A DNA stretch of 64,000 nt from NCBI RefSeq assembly GCF_000313565.1, contig NZ_HE578923.1, forward strand, positions 85,400 through 149,399, written 5' to 3'. This document shows, in pieces, positions 16,885-25,491 of this stretch. Position numbers and translations under genes: made by a program. Source of the stretch: Dielma fastidiosa (lineage in GTDB: Bacteria > Bacillota_I > Bacilli_A > Erysipelotrichales > Erysipelotrichaceae). Each line of letters starts with the position of its first letter. Position 1 is the first letter of the stretch. The notes under the pieces are model-generated. The model made no database searches. It worked only from the letters and a program-made list of their open reading frames with translations, and was not told where the DNA came from.

Positions 16885-18399
16885 TTAATCAATATGTACT
16901 TCACTGGCTGCATGGTTTGCCTGCCAGACACTTGCCCACTGTTCAAATTCATCAACGGGAAGGGGTTTAGAATATACATATCCCTGTATGAAATCACAGT
17001 GAAGCTGCTTCAGATAGTCTGCCTGCTGAATGTCTTCAATGCCTTCCGCAACAATAGCAACATGAAGTTTTTTTGCGAGATCAATCAGACAGCCAATGAC
17101 ATCTTTAGCTTTCTTATTTTCTATATCCAAGAAAAAAATTCGGTCAAGCTTTAAAGCATCAACTTCGAATTCTTTTAATAAACCTAAGGAAGAGTAGCCT
17201 GAACCAAAATCATCTAAAGAGCATTTGAAACCAAGCTCATGCATCTTTAAGATACCGTTTTTGACAAGATGTATTTGATCCGGATTCAAAAAGATTGATT
17301 CTGTTAATTCAAATTCAAGAAAATTACGGGGTATCTGATATTTTTCGGCTATTGCGTCAAATGTGTACAAGAAATCAGCTTCATAAAAATGCTGCCTGGA
17401 CAGGTTAACTGAAATGGGAATCAGCTCTTTCCCCTGAAGAATCCATTTCCTCATTATGATACAAACCTGTTCAAACATATATAAATCCAATTGACGAATT
17501 TTGCCATTGCGTTCAAACAGCGGCATGAATTCAGCGGGGGAGAGCAGTCCCGCTTGAGGTATTTGCCAACGTATGAGCGCTTCCGCACCGCCAAGTTGCT
17601 GCTTCGCCAGATTGATTTTGGGCTGCAGATAAACGAGAAAATCATGGTTCCTGATAGCTTCATCTAAAAGCAGATTCAATTCCTGTTCACGGTTCATCTG
17701 TTTCAATATCACAGCATCATAAAAGGCACATTCTGCACCTTGATTAAATTTACAGGCGGCATGGGCCCGGGCCTGTATGATCTCAATGGGCAGCGCTGGA
17801 TCGTCAATTACGCAGACCCCGATTTCAAGTTTAATATAAGATTGGATATAAGCGGGCATCATTGATAAGAGGGTTTTAGTAAGATGATGTAATCTGGCAT
17901 GAATAAGCGCCTGATTTCCTTCATGAAAGAATAAATAGAATTGATCACCGTTAACACGCGCTGTAAATTCATCATCGCTGATTGTCTGATTCAAACCATG
18001 ACTGATTTGTTTCAGTATTTCATTGCCGGTATTTATGCTGAAATTTTCATTAATCAGTCTGAAATTCTGCATATGAATGAAAATGACTGCACAGCTGTCT
18101 GGCTGAATCGCTGCTGCCGCATGCTTATAAGCCATGGCAAAGCCGGTTTCATTCAGACCGCCGGTCAAAGAATCAGTGATCGTATATTTTTCAAGCTGTT
18201 TTTGGTGTGCGTATTTAAACAGGATACTAAAGATCATTTGGTTAATAAGTATACAGCTAACATAAGCAATCAGCAGCATCATGGGTAAGGATTGCCAATT
18301 CATAAGATAAATCAACAAAAATAAGGCAGCTGTGAGTAATGTTAAACTGATGATTGAAGTTAATACATATTTTTGAACCGGTGATTTCCAATTATTCAT
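16885..18399 (-). CDS. Membrane GGDEF-EAL protein, probable c-di-GMP phosphodiesterase
   Basis: A 504-residue protein. Two membrane helices (about residues 10-60) anchor a GGDEF domain and an EAL domain. The GGDEF active-site loop reads 'ARVNGDQFYLF' (NGDQF), so cyclase activity is unlikely. The EAL domain looks intact: 'GAEALIRW', 'SVNLSRQHF', 'FELTESIF', 'SLDDFGSGYSSL', 'DALKLDR' and 'VAEGIED' give the metal and catalytic residues. It should hydrolyse c-di-GMP, with the GGDEF part possibly binding GTP as an effector. The start at 18399 is favoured over a TTG at 18414. Confidence 0.9.
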   Translation of the reverse strand: MNNWKSPVQKYVLTSIISLTLLTAALFLLIYLMNWQSLPMMLLIAYVSCILINQMIFSILFKYAHQKQLEKYTITDSLTGGLNETGFAMAYKHAAAAIQPDSCAVIFIHMQNFRLINENFSINTGNEILKQISHGLNQTISDDEFTARVNGDQFYLFFHEGNQALIHARLHHLTKTLLSMMPAYIQSYIKLEIGVCVIDDPALPIEIIQARAHAACKFNQGAECAFYDAVILKQMNREQELNLLLDEAIRNHDFLVYLQPKINLAKQQLGGAEALIRWQIPQAGLLSPAEFMPLFERNGKIRQLDLYMFEQVCIIMRKWILQGKELIPISVNLSRQHFYEADFLYTFDAIAEKYQIPRNFLEFELTESIFLNPDQIHLVKNGILKMHELGFKCSLDDFGSGYSSLGLLKEFEVDALKLDRIFFLDIENKKAKDVIGCLIDLAKKLHVAIVAEGIEDIQQADYLKQLHCDFIQGYVYSKPLPVDEFEQWASVWQANHAASEVHID

Positions 18400-18530
18400 A
18401 TCAACAATTCCCAATTTATACTATCAGCATTATGACCTTCAAACAAGATTAAATCTGTGTACATAAGCATATAGCAATTGATTTTTAAGCTGATTAACAG
18501 TATAATGACAGGCTGAAAGAGGGGATAGCA

Positions 18531-19997
18531 ATGCATGAAAAACAGACACTGCATGATTATGTGTATCATCATCTGCGTGAACAAATCATATCCGGACAGC
18601 GTCCTTATGGAACGAAGCTGCCTTCAATGAGCCAGTTATGTGAATTTTATCATGTTGGTATCCGTACCGTCCGCGATGTTTTAAGCCGTTTAAAAAATGA
18701 AGGGTATATCGTCAGTGAGGAACGTAAAGCCGCGGTTGTGATTTATTGTCAAAACGATCCCCTGCATCAGGAAACTGCCGTGCATACCATTTTAGCAAAT
18801 CAGGATAATATTCGTGAGGTTTATCAGACACTGGCTGTTGTGATACCGCGGCTGCTGGCTTTTTCGGTGCAGTTTTATGATGATGAGGATTTAAAAGCAC
18901 TGATATACAAATTGACAAGGCTTAAAAATAAATCCATCGAGGCACGGACTCAGATATGTTCATATGAATTCTATCGGCTGCTGGATCGTTCGCATAATCT
19001 TTTATCACGTGATTTATTTGCCAGCTTGGAAATATTTACTTATATTACTTTTTTTCGAAATCAGCCGCATTTTTTAGATTACATTCTTAAGCATAACGCA
19101 TTTCATAATATCGGCTGGGTATTAGCGCCGATTGCAAAGAAGGATCAGGCAGCGATCATTGAACGCAGTCAAATTATGTTTGATTCAGTGGCGGCCGCTA
19201 TTAATGACTCGATGATCGATTTAAAGATTCAAAATGATGAACATCAAGGTCAGACAAAGCTCTATCAATGGTCTGCCAACCGCGGCCGTGATCAGTATTA
19301 TACAAGCATCGTCCGTGATTTGATTGATAAGATCGGTACTGGATATTATAAGGAAAATAACTATCTGCCGCCGGAAGCAGAACTGGCCAAGCTCTACGGC
19401 GTTTCAGTCGCCACGATCCGCAGTGCTTTAAAAGTGCTGAATGAATTAGGCTTCGCGAAAACGATGAATGTGAAGGGAACTAAGGTAATTCTTCAAAATA
19501 CGGCAGATACTTATCGCTGTATGCAGCATCACACGTATCGCCGTGATACTCTGCTTTATCTGAGCGGTCTGCAGCTCATGGCAATCTTGATTAAACCGGC
19601 GGCCAGACTTGCATGGGATCAGATTGACGCGAAGACAAAGGCAGCATTGAGTCAGCAGGTGAAGCAAGGTACAGCGATACCCTTGGCTTTGATCAGCGAA
19701 TGTGTCATTGCCCATCAGCCGCTGCAGCCTTTAAAAGAAATACTGCGGCAGGTGAGTTTGCTGCTGCATTGGGGCTATTATTATTCATTCTTCGCTCAGG
19801 GCCCGGCAAGCGAGCAGACACTTGCCTCACGAAGCTGGCTGGCGATTGAGGCACTGCAGGAAAAGGATGCTCAGCAATTTGCTGAAGCATTGGCAGACTG
19901 TTACTGCCATGTCCTTGATTATGTGCGTGATGCTCTTGTTAAGTGCGGGTTAGCGGCCGCCGCGGCATTAATTACACCTGATTGCAGCTTTTATTAA
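18531..19997 (+). CDS. Double GntR-type regulator (two winged helices in one chain)
   Basis: A 488-residue protein with two GntR HTH domains. One is at residues 5-70 ('LREQIISG', 'GTKLPSMSQLCEFYHVGIRT', 'LKNEGYIVSEE'). The other is at about 253-322 ('YLPPEAELAKLYGVSVATIR', 'LNELGFAKTMNVKGTKV'). Each is followed by an all-helical region of about 170 residues resembling FCD-like ligand domains. The chain therefore looks like an internal duplication of a whole regulator. It runs towards the MurNAc operon and shares a terminator with it; its targets are unknown. Confidence 0.85.
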   Translation: MHEKQTLHDYVYHHLREQIISGQRPYGTKLPSMSQLCEFYHVGIRTVRDVLSRLKNEGYIVSEERKAAVVIYCQNDPLHQETAVHTILANQDNIREVYQTLAVVIPRLLAFSVQFYDDEDLKALIYKLTRLKNKSIEARTQICSYEFYRLLDRSHNLLSRDLFASLEIFTYITFFRNQPHFLDYILKHNAFHNIGWVLAPIAKKDQAAIIERSQIMFDSVAAAINDSMIDLKIQNDEHQGQTKLYQWSANRGRDQYYTSIVRDLIDKIGTGYYKENNYLPPEAELAKLYGVSVATIRSALKVLNELGFAKTMNVKGTKVILQNTADTYRCMQHHTYRRDTLLYLSGLQLMAILIKPAARLAWDQIDAKTKAALSQQVKQGTAIPLALISECVIAHQPLQPLKEILRQVSLLLHWGYYYSFFAQGPASEQTLASRSWLAIEALQEKDAQQFAEALADCYCHVLDYVRDALVKCGLAAAAALITPDCSFY

Positions 19998-20008
19998 AAT
20001 AGAAAAAA

Positions 20009-20028
20009 ACGTTCCGAGTTAGAACGTT
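20009..20028. terminator. Bidirectional terminator between the GntR gene and mupG
   Basis: AACGTTC-CGAGTTA-GAACGTT, with T-rich tracts on both sides (TTATTT on plus, TTTTTTC on minus). It serves the convergent genes. Confidence 0.85.
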
Positions 20029-21069
20029 TTATTTAACAAACATAATTTTACTGCCGTTTTTAATACAATCAAGCAAAGCCATATAATCTTCATGAAGCTC
20101 ACCGATTACATTAACCCGATCATCCTGCGGATAGTCATCAATAGGGATCATGATTTCACCGGAATAACGCTGATAGCGTTCATTGTCCATGACAATAGAC
20201 CCGCGCTTGCGGTAAATACAGTTATCCGGCTTAATTTTTTCACCGGCAGCGGCATAGCCTCGTGATTCCGCGAGTCTTTTTAATCCCTTTGGACTGTCTG
20301 AACGGATGGTGAAGGTCTGATTGTAATATTGTTCATAACCATGATGCAGATGGCAGGGCAATGAAATGATTCCCTCACTGTTAAATTTGGAAATCCGCTC
20401 AAAGCTAATTGAATCAATCAGTGAATCACCGACTAAAATATTTTCAATGCCATGATTTAAACATAGATCGAGGTAGTTCACATAAGGATTTTGATGACGG
20501 TGCTTTTCAAGTGTCACCAAGCCCTCATACAGCGGCCCGCGCAGCACTTCATTCCCATTGATAAAGGCCATAATCTTGGCATGATGTGCCAGCAGCATCG
20601 CGTTCATGGCATCAAAGGTTTCATCATCAAGACCGGTTTCTGGACGGGGATAGAAATTATGGATAAAAAGAATATCAGGGTTGACTGCCAGCAATTCTTC
20701 ACATTCTTTTTCACTGATGGTAGAAGCATTCAGACAGATAGCCGTTGTTTGAGCCAGCGCTTTACATTCTTCAAAGCTGAAGCCATAATCAATTCTCAAC
20801 GCGTCGATGCCAAAGTCATTCTTAAACTGAAGGATATCGGTATAGTTAAACATTTCTAAAGTTTTTCTGGAAACGTCGCAGACAATCTGAAAGCCCATTT
20901 TTTTAAGTGCCTTCAGCATATGTTCAACATCATCAAAATAGGCTGCATTCATTTCCTCCGCGATATGCAATGAGGTAAAAACAAGAGAACCCTCCTGTGC
21001 ATAAGAGGGAAGTCTTGTTTCAATTTCTTTAAATGTTGAACAATAAACAGAGAAGCCAAGCTTAGACAT
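20029..21069 (-). CDS. mupG: MupG-like 6-phospho-N-acetylmuramidase (DUF871)
   Basis: A 346-residue DUF871 protein. Its TIM-barrel half holds 'LGFSVYCSTF', 'FTSLHIAEE', 'ALRIDYGFS', 'LNASTISEKE', 'IHNFYPRPETGLD' and 'ILVGDSLID', followed by a C-terminal beta domain. In Staphylococcus aureus the DUF871 protein MupG splits MurNAc-6-phosphate-GlcNAc after PTS uptake. The gene order murQ-murP-mupG with an RpiR regulator upstream matches that pathway. The ATG overlaps the end of murP by 8 bp. Confidence 0.85.
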   Translation of the reverse strand: MSKLGFSVYCSTFKEIETRLPSYAQEGSLVFTSLHIAEEMNAAYFDDVEHMLKALKKMGFQIVCDVSRKTLEMFNYTDILQFKNDFGIDALRIDYGFSFEECKALAQTTAICLNASTISEKECEELLAVNPDILFIHNFYPRPETGLDDETFDAMNAMLLAHHAKIMAFINGNEVLRGPLYEGLVTLEKHRHQNPYVNYLDLCLNHGIENILVGDSLIDSISFERISKFNSEGIISLPCHLHHGYEQYYNQTFTIRSDSPKGLKRLAESRGYAAAGEKIKPDNCIYRKRGSIVMDNERYQRYSGEIMIPIDDYPQDDRVNVIGELHEDYMALLDCIKNGSKIMFVK

Positions 21070-22483
21070 TTATAACATCTTCATCCTTAATCACAATTTT
21101 AGTAATACAGAAGCCTGCGATATAAGAAATCACTAAACCGATAAAGAAATTCATCATGCCGGAAGTACCCTGCATCAGCGGAATAGCAACTAAACCGCTT
21201 GGTCCCCACGCGTTAGCCATTACTTGAGTCAGCATTACATAAGCACCGCCGAAGCCAGCACCTAATCCAGCTGTGATAAACGGTTTGCCCATCGGTAATG
21301 TAACACCATAAATCAATGGTTCACCAACGCCTAAGAAGCCAGCCGGCAGCGCACCGGTGATAACGCCTTGTAAACGTCTGTTTTTTACTTTTTTAGCAAC
21401 TAAGTAAATCGCGATTGCAGCCCCTACCTGACCCGCGCCGGCCATTGCCAGAACTGGGAATAAAGAGACACCGCCAAAGGTTTCAAGCTGTACAGCATAA
21501 ATCGGAATTAAACCATGATGTAAACCGAGCAATACCATTGGCAGGAATAAAGCGGATAGGACAAAGCCGCTGATTACCCGGATGACTGGGTTTGTGGAAT
21601 TAATGATAATAGTTAATACAGAAACTAAGCCATCACTGATGAAACCAGCAATCGGCATAATGATAAAGATAAATAAAAGACCGCCGATTAATAAACTTGT
21701 AAATGGTGTAACGATCAGATCTAAAACATCAGGTACACGTTTACGGATATTCTTTTCAATTTTGGAAAGTACCCAGACACCGAAAATGACACCGATGATA
21801 CCGCCTTTGCCAGTGGTTAGGATTGATTCAAGAGGTATTGCTTCATTGTATAAACCGATCATTTTTGAGATTTCTACAATATTGCCGCCAATGCTGATAG
21901 CACCGATCATACCGCCCAAAGCAGGGGTAGCGCCGAATACTTCAGCTGAACGTATACCAGTATAGATTGCGAAGTAGCTTAAGAAGGCACCGCCTGTCAG
22001 ACTGAATAACAATTGAATCATTGTCCATGCCTGTCCGGCAATAACACCATCGCTCATTAATTGACCGATCAAAGAACCAAAGCCATTAAATAAGCCGGCT
22101 GCGATAACAGCAGGAATCAATGGAATAAAGATTTCAGCAATCAGCTTCATGCCGTCTTTTAATTTACTTTGTTTCTGCTGACCTTTGATTTCAGCCTTGT
22201 TTTCCTGCCAATCGGTCGATACCGCATCTCTTGGCAAGCCTAATTCTTCAACACAGATATCGGTTACTTTTTTAGCCTTGCCCGGCCCTAAGATAATCTG
22301 ATAATAATCACCCTCATTGACAAGGCCCAAAACACCTTCAAGCGCTTTGATCTGATCTTTATCAACAAGCTCTGTATTTCTGCAAGTCACACGCAGGCGT
22401 GTCATGCAGTTAGCCGCCTTTACAACATTTTCTTTACCGCCAAGTAATGATACGATCTGCTTGGCTAATTCAAGATTGGTCAT
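21062..22483 (-). CDS. murP: MurNAc-type PTS EIIBC transporter
   Basis: A 473-residue protein with an N-terminal EIIB domain (residues 1-85; phospho-Cys26 in 'VKAANCMTRLRV') joined by a linker to a glucose-family EIIC domain of about ten helices with 'FLGVGEPLIYGVTLP'. No EIIA is attached, as in known MurP, so EIIA-Glc from elsewhere should donate phosphate. It imports and phosphorylates MurNAc or MurNAc-GlcNAc. The start at 22483 has an AAAGGAGG site; the frame runs 102 bp further upstream into murQ. Confidence 0.88.
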   Translation of the reverse strand: MTNLELAKQIVSLLGGKENVVKAANCMTRLRVTCRNTELVDKDQIKALEGVLGLVNEGDYYQIILGPGKAKKVTDICVEELGLPRDAVSTDWQENKAEIKGQQKQSKLKDGMKLIAEIFIPLIPAVIAAGLFNGFGSLIGQLMSDGVIAGQAWTMIQLLFSLTGGAFLSYFAIYTGIRSAEVFGATPALGGMIGAISIGGNIVEISKMIGLYNEAIPLESILTTGKGGIIGVIFGVWVLSKIEKNIRKRVPDVLDLIVTPFTSLLIGGLLFIFIIMPIAGFISDGLVSVLTIIINSTNPVIRVISGFVLSALFLPMVLLGLHHGLIPIYAVQLETFGGVSLFPVLAMAGAGQVGAAIAIYLVAKKVKNRRLQGVITGALPAGFLGVGEPLIYGVTLPMGKPFITAGLGAGFGGAYVMLTQVMANAWGPSGLVAIPLMQGTSGMMNFFIGLVISYIAGFCITKIVIKDEDVINV

Positions 22484-22484
22484 G

Positions 22485-23390
22485 TTAATCCTCCTTTGTA
22501 TCCATGATTTCCTGAATACGTCCCTTTGCTTTGCATAAAGCTTTTTCAGCACTGTCCTTATCACAATCAAGCAACACCATGACAATTGCTGTTTTCACTG
22601 ATCCATCTGCTTTTTCCAGGGTTGCCTGCGCAGTTTCTTGACTGCAGTCAGTTACCGAGCATATGATGTTTATGCCTCTGGTAATCAGCTTCTGGTTTGA
22701 CATTTTCACATCTACCATATAATTGTTGTAGACCTTGCCGATGCGGATCATGCTGATTGTTGAAATCATATTCAGCACCAGCTTGGTTGCGGTACCGGCC
22801 TTTAAACGGGTAGAGCCGGTTAAAACTTCAGGCCCTGGTTCAACGACAATCGTATGCTCGCACATTGCTTCAATTTCACTGCTGCGGTTACAAACCAGAC
22901 CGCAGGTGAAGGCATTGATGCTTGCCGCGTATTCAAGACCGCCGATGACATAAGGCGTGCGTCCGCTGGCCGCTACACCGATTACGACATCTTTTTCATT
23001 TAAGCCGATCTTTTTTAAGTCATCAACCGCAAACTGCTTTGAATCCTCCGCGCCTTCTACTGCTTTCACAAACGCGTTGTCACCGCCGGCAATCAGACCG
23101 ACCACCGTGTTATAATCAACCCCAAAGGTAGGCGGGCATTCAACCGCGTCCAAAAGTCCCAAACGGCCGCTTGTACCTGCGCCGATATAAATAATTCGGC
23201 CGCCGTTTTCAAGGGCATCACTGGTTATCGTTATCACTTTTTCAATCATGTCAATCTGACTTTCAATACATTTTACAGCATTGTAGTCTTCTTGATTCAT
23301 TGTTGTGATGGCCTCGCGAATACTCATGGCACTCAGGTGAACGGTGTTGGGATTCACCTGCTCAGTTGTCATTTTACTTAAATCTATCAT
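22485..23390 (-). CDS. murQ: N-acetylmuramic acid 6-phosphate etherase
   Basis: A 301-residue SIS-domain enzyme of the MurQ family: 'MTTEQVNPNTVHL' near the start, 'GRIIYIGAGTSGRLGLLDA' (substrate-binding SIS loop), 'ECPPTFGV', 'GLIAGGDNAFVKAVEGAED' (catalytic Glu region), 'VIGVAASGRTPYV' and 'RLKAGTATKLVLNMISTI'. It removes D-lactate from MurNAc-6-phosphate to give GlcNAc-6-phosphate. It is first in the operon with murP and mupG. ATG 23390 follows a GGAGG site. Confidence 0.95.
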   Translation of the reverse strand: MIDLSKMTTEQVNPNTVHLSAMSIREAITTMNQEDYNAVKCIESQIDMIEKVITITSDALENGGRIIYIGAGTSGRLGLLDAVECPPTFGVDYNTVVGLIAGGDNAFVKAVEGAEDSKQFAVDDLKKIGLNEKDVVIGVAASGRTPYVIGGLEYAASINAFTCGLVCNRSSEIEAMCEHTIVVEPGPEVLTGSTRLKAGTATKLVLNMISTISMIRIGKVYNNYMVDVKMSNQKLITRGINIICSVTDCSQETAQATLEKADGSVKTAIVMVLLDCDKDSAEKALCKAKGRIQEIMDTKED

Positions 23391-23410
23391 TGAATTACCT
23401 CCATGACTAC

Positions 23411-23439
23411 ACAATAAACAAAAGCGCTTTCATTTGCAA
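23411..23439 (-). promoter_or_regulatory. Promoter of the murQ operon
   Basis: On the minus strand TTGCAA, 17-bp spacer, TATTGT. The spacer contains the cre-like site. Confidence 0.55.
23419..23432 (-). promoter_or_regulatory. cre-like site (CcpA) in the murQ promoter
   Basis: TGAAAGCGCTTTTG matches the consensus TGWAANCGNTNWCA at 12 of 14 positions. It lies between -35 and -10, where CcpA binding would repress transcription when glucose is available. Confidence 0.55.
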
Positions 23440-23455
23440 TAGATTAAAAATAATG

Positions 23456-23470
23456 TGAAACATTGTTTCA
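23456..23470. promoter_or_regulatory. Palindromic operator candidate for the RpiR/MurR regulator
   Basis: TGAAACATTGTTTCA is a perfect 15-bp palindrome (odd centre), located 17 bp upstream of the -35 of the murQ promoter and downstream of the regulator gene. Confidence 0.5.
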
Positions 23471-23524
23471 TATATTGGCATTTTCTTGTGCCTATAAATG
23501 TTAAAATTTCAATCTCAAGCGAAG

Positions 23525-23545
23525 AAAAACACTGGCGAACCAGTG
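23525..23545 (-). terminator. Terminator of the RpiR regulator gene
   Basis: On the minus strand CACTGG-TTCG-CCAGTG is followed by TTTTTC, immediately after the stop codon. Confidence 0.85.
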
Positions 23546-24400
23546 CTATTCCTCTTCCTTTTTCTCAAGTAATTTATTAGTGGCGATAATCTTATCCATG
23601 GATTGTGAGTGTACACTGGCAAGATATGCCTGATAGAGAATATCAACTACGCTTAGCTGTGAAATACGGCTTGATCCGGCACTGATTCTCAGCGGTGCTT
23701 CAATCTGAGGTACATATAAATTATAATCACTCAGTGAGATCAGCTTGCTGCTGCCATATTTAGTTACCGCTATGATAATGCCGCCGCGCTGCTTGATATT
23801 GCGGGCCATTTCGATAATTTCCTTCGTTAAGCCGGAGTAGGAGAAAATAATGGCAACTTCACCCTGTTCGATGTTGGTCGATGAAACAAGCTGTAAGTGA
23901 ATATCTTCATATAAAATTGTTTTTTTGTTAATACGCTCAAGCTTTTGCTGTAAATCACGGGCAACTAAAAAGCTGGCGCCGATACCAAACAGATAGACAT
24001 AACGGCATGCTGACAGCAGATCAACAATGGTATTTAATTCCTGAAAATCAAGCAGACTGAAAGTATTTTGAATGGCATGAATGTTTTCATTCAGCGCGTT
24101 GATAATGATTGTCTGCAGATTTTGACCGCTGCTGTTTTGAATATTTGCCTGTTCCAGCTCTCTGGAAAAATCAAGGTCATTCAGCAGGGCAAGCTTCAGT
24201 TCCTTAAAGCCCTTGAAGCCATTCTTTTTGCAGATACGGACAATCGTAGCCGGTGAACAATAGCATTTCTTAGCCAAGGTATGAATATCGATCGCCGTAG
24301 CTTCGCGTGTTTGATTCAATAAGTAAACCAAAACATCACGCTCACTGGCGGTAGCTTTCTGTTTATAATAGGTTTCTAATCGATAAAGGGCTTTTTTCAT
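23546..24400 (-). CDS. murR: RpiR-family regulator, MurR-like
   Basis: A 284-residue protein with an N-terminal RpiR HTH ('AIDIHTLAKKCYCSPATIVR', 'CKKNGFKGFKELKLAL') and a C-terminal SIS sugar-phosphate-binding domain ('CRYVYLFGIGASFLVARDLQ', 'VAIIFSYSGLTKEIIEMA', 'GGIIIAVTKYGSS'). Its place directly upstream of murQ, facing the same way, suggests it senses MurNAc-6-phosphate or GlcNAc-6-phosphate and controls the murQ operon; the symbol is by context. ATG 24400 is preferred, since the ATG at 24409 is too close to the GAGAGG site. Confidence 0.82.
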   Translation of the reverse strand: MKKALYRLETYYKQKATASERDVLVYLLNQTREATAIDIHTLAKKCYCSPATIVRICKKNGFKGFKELKLALLNDLDFSRELEQANIQNSSGQNLQTIIINALNENIHAIQNTFSLLDFQELNTIVDLLSACRYVYLFGIGASFLVARDLQQKLERINKKTILYEDIHLQLVSSTNIEQGEVAIIFSYSGLTKEIIEMARNIKQRGGIIIAVTKYGSSKLISLSDYNLYVPQIEAPLRISAGSSRISQLSVVDILYQAYLASVHSQSMDKIIATNKLLEKKEEE

Positions 24401-24457
24401 ACAGCACATCCTCTCACCGCCTATTATACACTAAAAAAGCTCAGCGCTGTCTTGGTG

Positions 24458-25309
24458 TCACACATTGTCACTTTCCGGATGATAGTATTTGATACAGATG
24501 CCGTTAGCTTTCTGCAGTATTCTGCCGGATAATAAAAGCTGCTTGGCATTTTTTTGAAGTGTTGTATTTTCTTCATAATTCACATAATCGCTGGCTTCAT
24601 TTTCTCTGTCGGGCCATACCCGTTCAATGAATTGATCAGCGTTATCTTCAAGCGAATAGATTAAATAATCCTTTTTAAACTGCATGATACGAGTGCTTTC
24701 ATCAAGGCATTCATCAAGCTGAGGAGAGAGCAGCCAGCTGGAACAATGAAAGATTGGGACAATGCCATTAAAGTAATGAAGCGCTTGCTGATACGCATCG
24801 GTTATATCCGCACTTGTCAGACGTGGTCCTGCAGGCACATGGACATTCAGCAAAACGCTGTTTTTAGGAAGATAAATTTCTGGTAACCGTATCTCACAAT
24901 CAATCGCTTTCGGTTCAAATTCAAGCCTTCCCAAACGTGTGATTTTACCTTCAATCAAGCGGTCAAGAAACATCCACATCATCGGGAGAATGCCGTACAC
25001 ATTAAAATAGTGATGACAAAGTATTGCCCATTCATACAGATCCTTGCAGCCATCAAGACATAGAGCTGCTTCCTGATTTGTTTTGGCTTTTAAATAGCGC
25101 TGATAGAATAAATGGGTATAGAATTTTAAATACAGCTGGTATTTTAATAATTCATCGTATTGCTCAAAATGCTGAAATAAAGCATCCTTATGCATATAAA
25201 ACAGATGAGTTAAATAAGCCTCATCCATTAGCTCAAGCGTGTCCAGCGTCTGCAGCATTGCCTTTGTAAAGCCGGCATTTTTTAAGTATTCATTGAGTGA
25301 TAATTTCAT
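24458..25309 (-). CDS. GNAT-like acyltransferase-domain protein (NAT_N/GNAT_C type)
   Basis: A 283-residue protein of the acyltransferase group that carries a GNAT-like C-terminal domain. Visible are 'ITRLGRLEFEPKAID', 'SVLLNVHVPAGPRLTSADI', 'ALHYFNGIVPIFHCSSWLL', 'LSPQLDECLDESTRIMQF' and a late '...FIERVWPD'. The sequence '(V)H(I/V)P-G-L' plus 'C.SWLL.P.L' is the signature I associate with this family; function is unknown. AAAGGAA precedes ATG 25309. Upstream lie a leader peptide gene and a terminator, so expression may be attenuated. Confidence 0.6.
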   Translation of the reverse strand: MKLSLNEYLKNAGFTKAMLQTLDTLELMDEAYLTHLFYMHKDALFQHFEQYDELLKYQLYLKFYTHLFYQRYLKAKTNQEAALCLDGCKDLYEWAILCHHYFNVYGILPMMWMFLDRLIEGKITRLGRLEFEPKAIDCEIRLPEIYLPKNSVLLNVHVPAGPRLTSADITDAYQQALHYFNGIVPIFHCSSWLLSPQLDECLDESTRIMQFKKDYLIYSLEDNADQFIERVWPDRENEASDYVNYEENTTLQKNAKQLLLSGRILQKANGICIKYYHPESDNV

Positions 25310-25328
25310 AGTTTCCTTTCTTTCCATC

Positions 25329-25353
25329 AAAAAAAAGACCTTCTCAGAAGGTC
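25329..25353 (-). terminator. Attenuator-like terminator between leader peptide and acyltransferase gene
   Basis: On the minus strand GACCTTC-TGA-GAAGGTC is followed by eight T residues. It lies 20 bp upstream of ATG 25309 and 22 bp after the leader peptide stop codon, so it would stop transcription before the gene unless antiterminated. Confidence 0.8.
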
Positions 25354-25374
25354 AGACAAACACACTGATGGAAA

Positions 25375-25431
25375 TCATTGGCAATGATGAGTGTTCGTCA
25401 TGATTCTGAAGCTTTGTTTTCCATTTTTCAT
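25375..25431 (-). CDS. 18-residue leader peptide upstream of the acyltransferase gene
   Basis: ATG with GAGGTG 6 bp upstream encodes 18 residues, MKNGKQSFRIMTNTHHCQ, then TGA. A good promoter (25459-25487) reads into it, and a strong terminator follows before the next gene. The small hairpin ATCATTG/CAATGAT spans its last codons. The TCAGAA inside the peptide codons could pair with TTCTGA of the terminator's 5' arm as an antiterminator. The inference is ribosome-controlled attenuation; the signal may concern the His-His-Cys codons near the end. Confidence 0.6.
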   Translation of the reverse strand: MKNGKQSFRIMTNTHHCQ

Positions 25432-25458
25432 AACGATCACCTCATCTTTCTTGCCTTT

Positions 25459-25487
25459 ATTGTATTTCAAAACACTCTATAATGCAA
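25459..25487 (-). promoter_or_regulatory. Promoter of the leader peptide/acyltransferase unit
   Basis: On the minus strand TTGCAT, 17-bp spacer, TACAAT, starting 5 bp after the DUF2871 stop codon. Confidence 0.7.
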
Positions 25488-25491
25488 GGTT

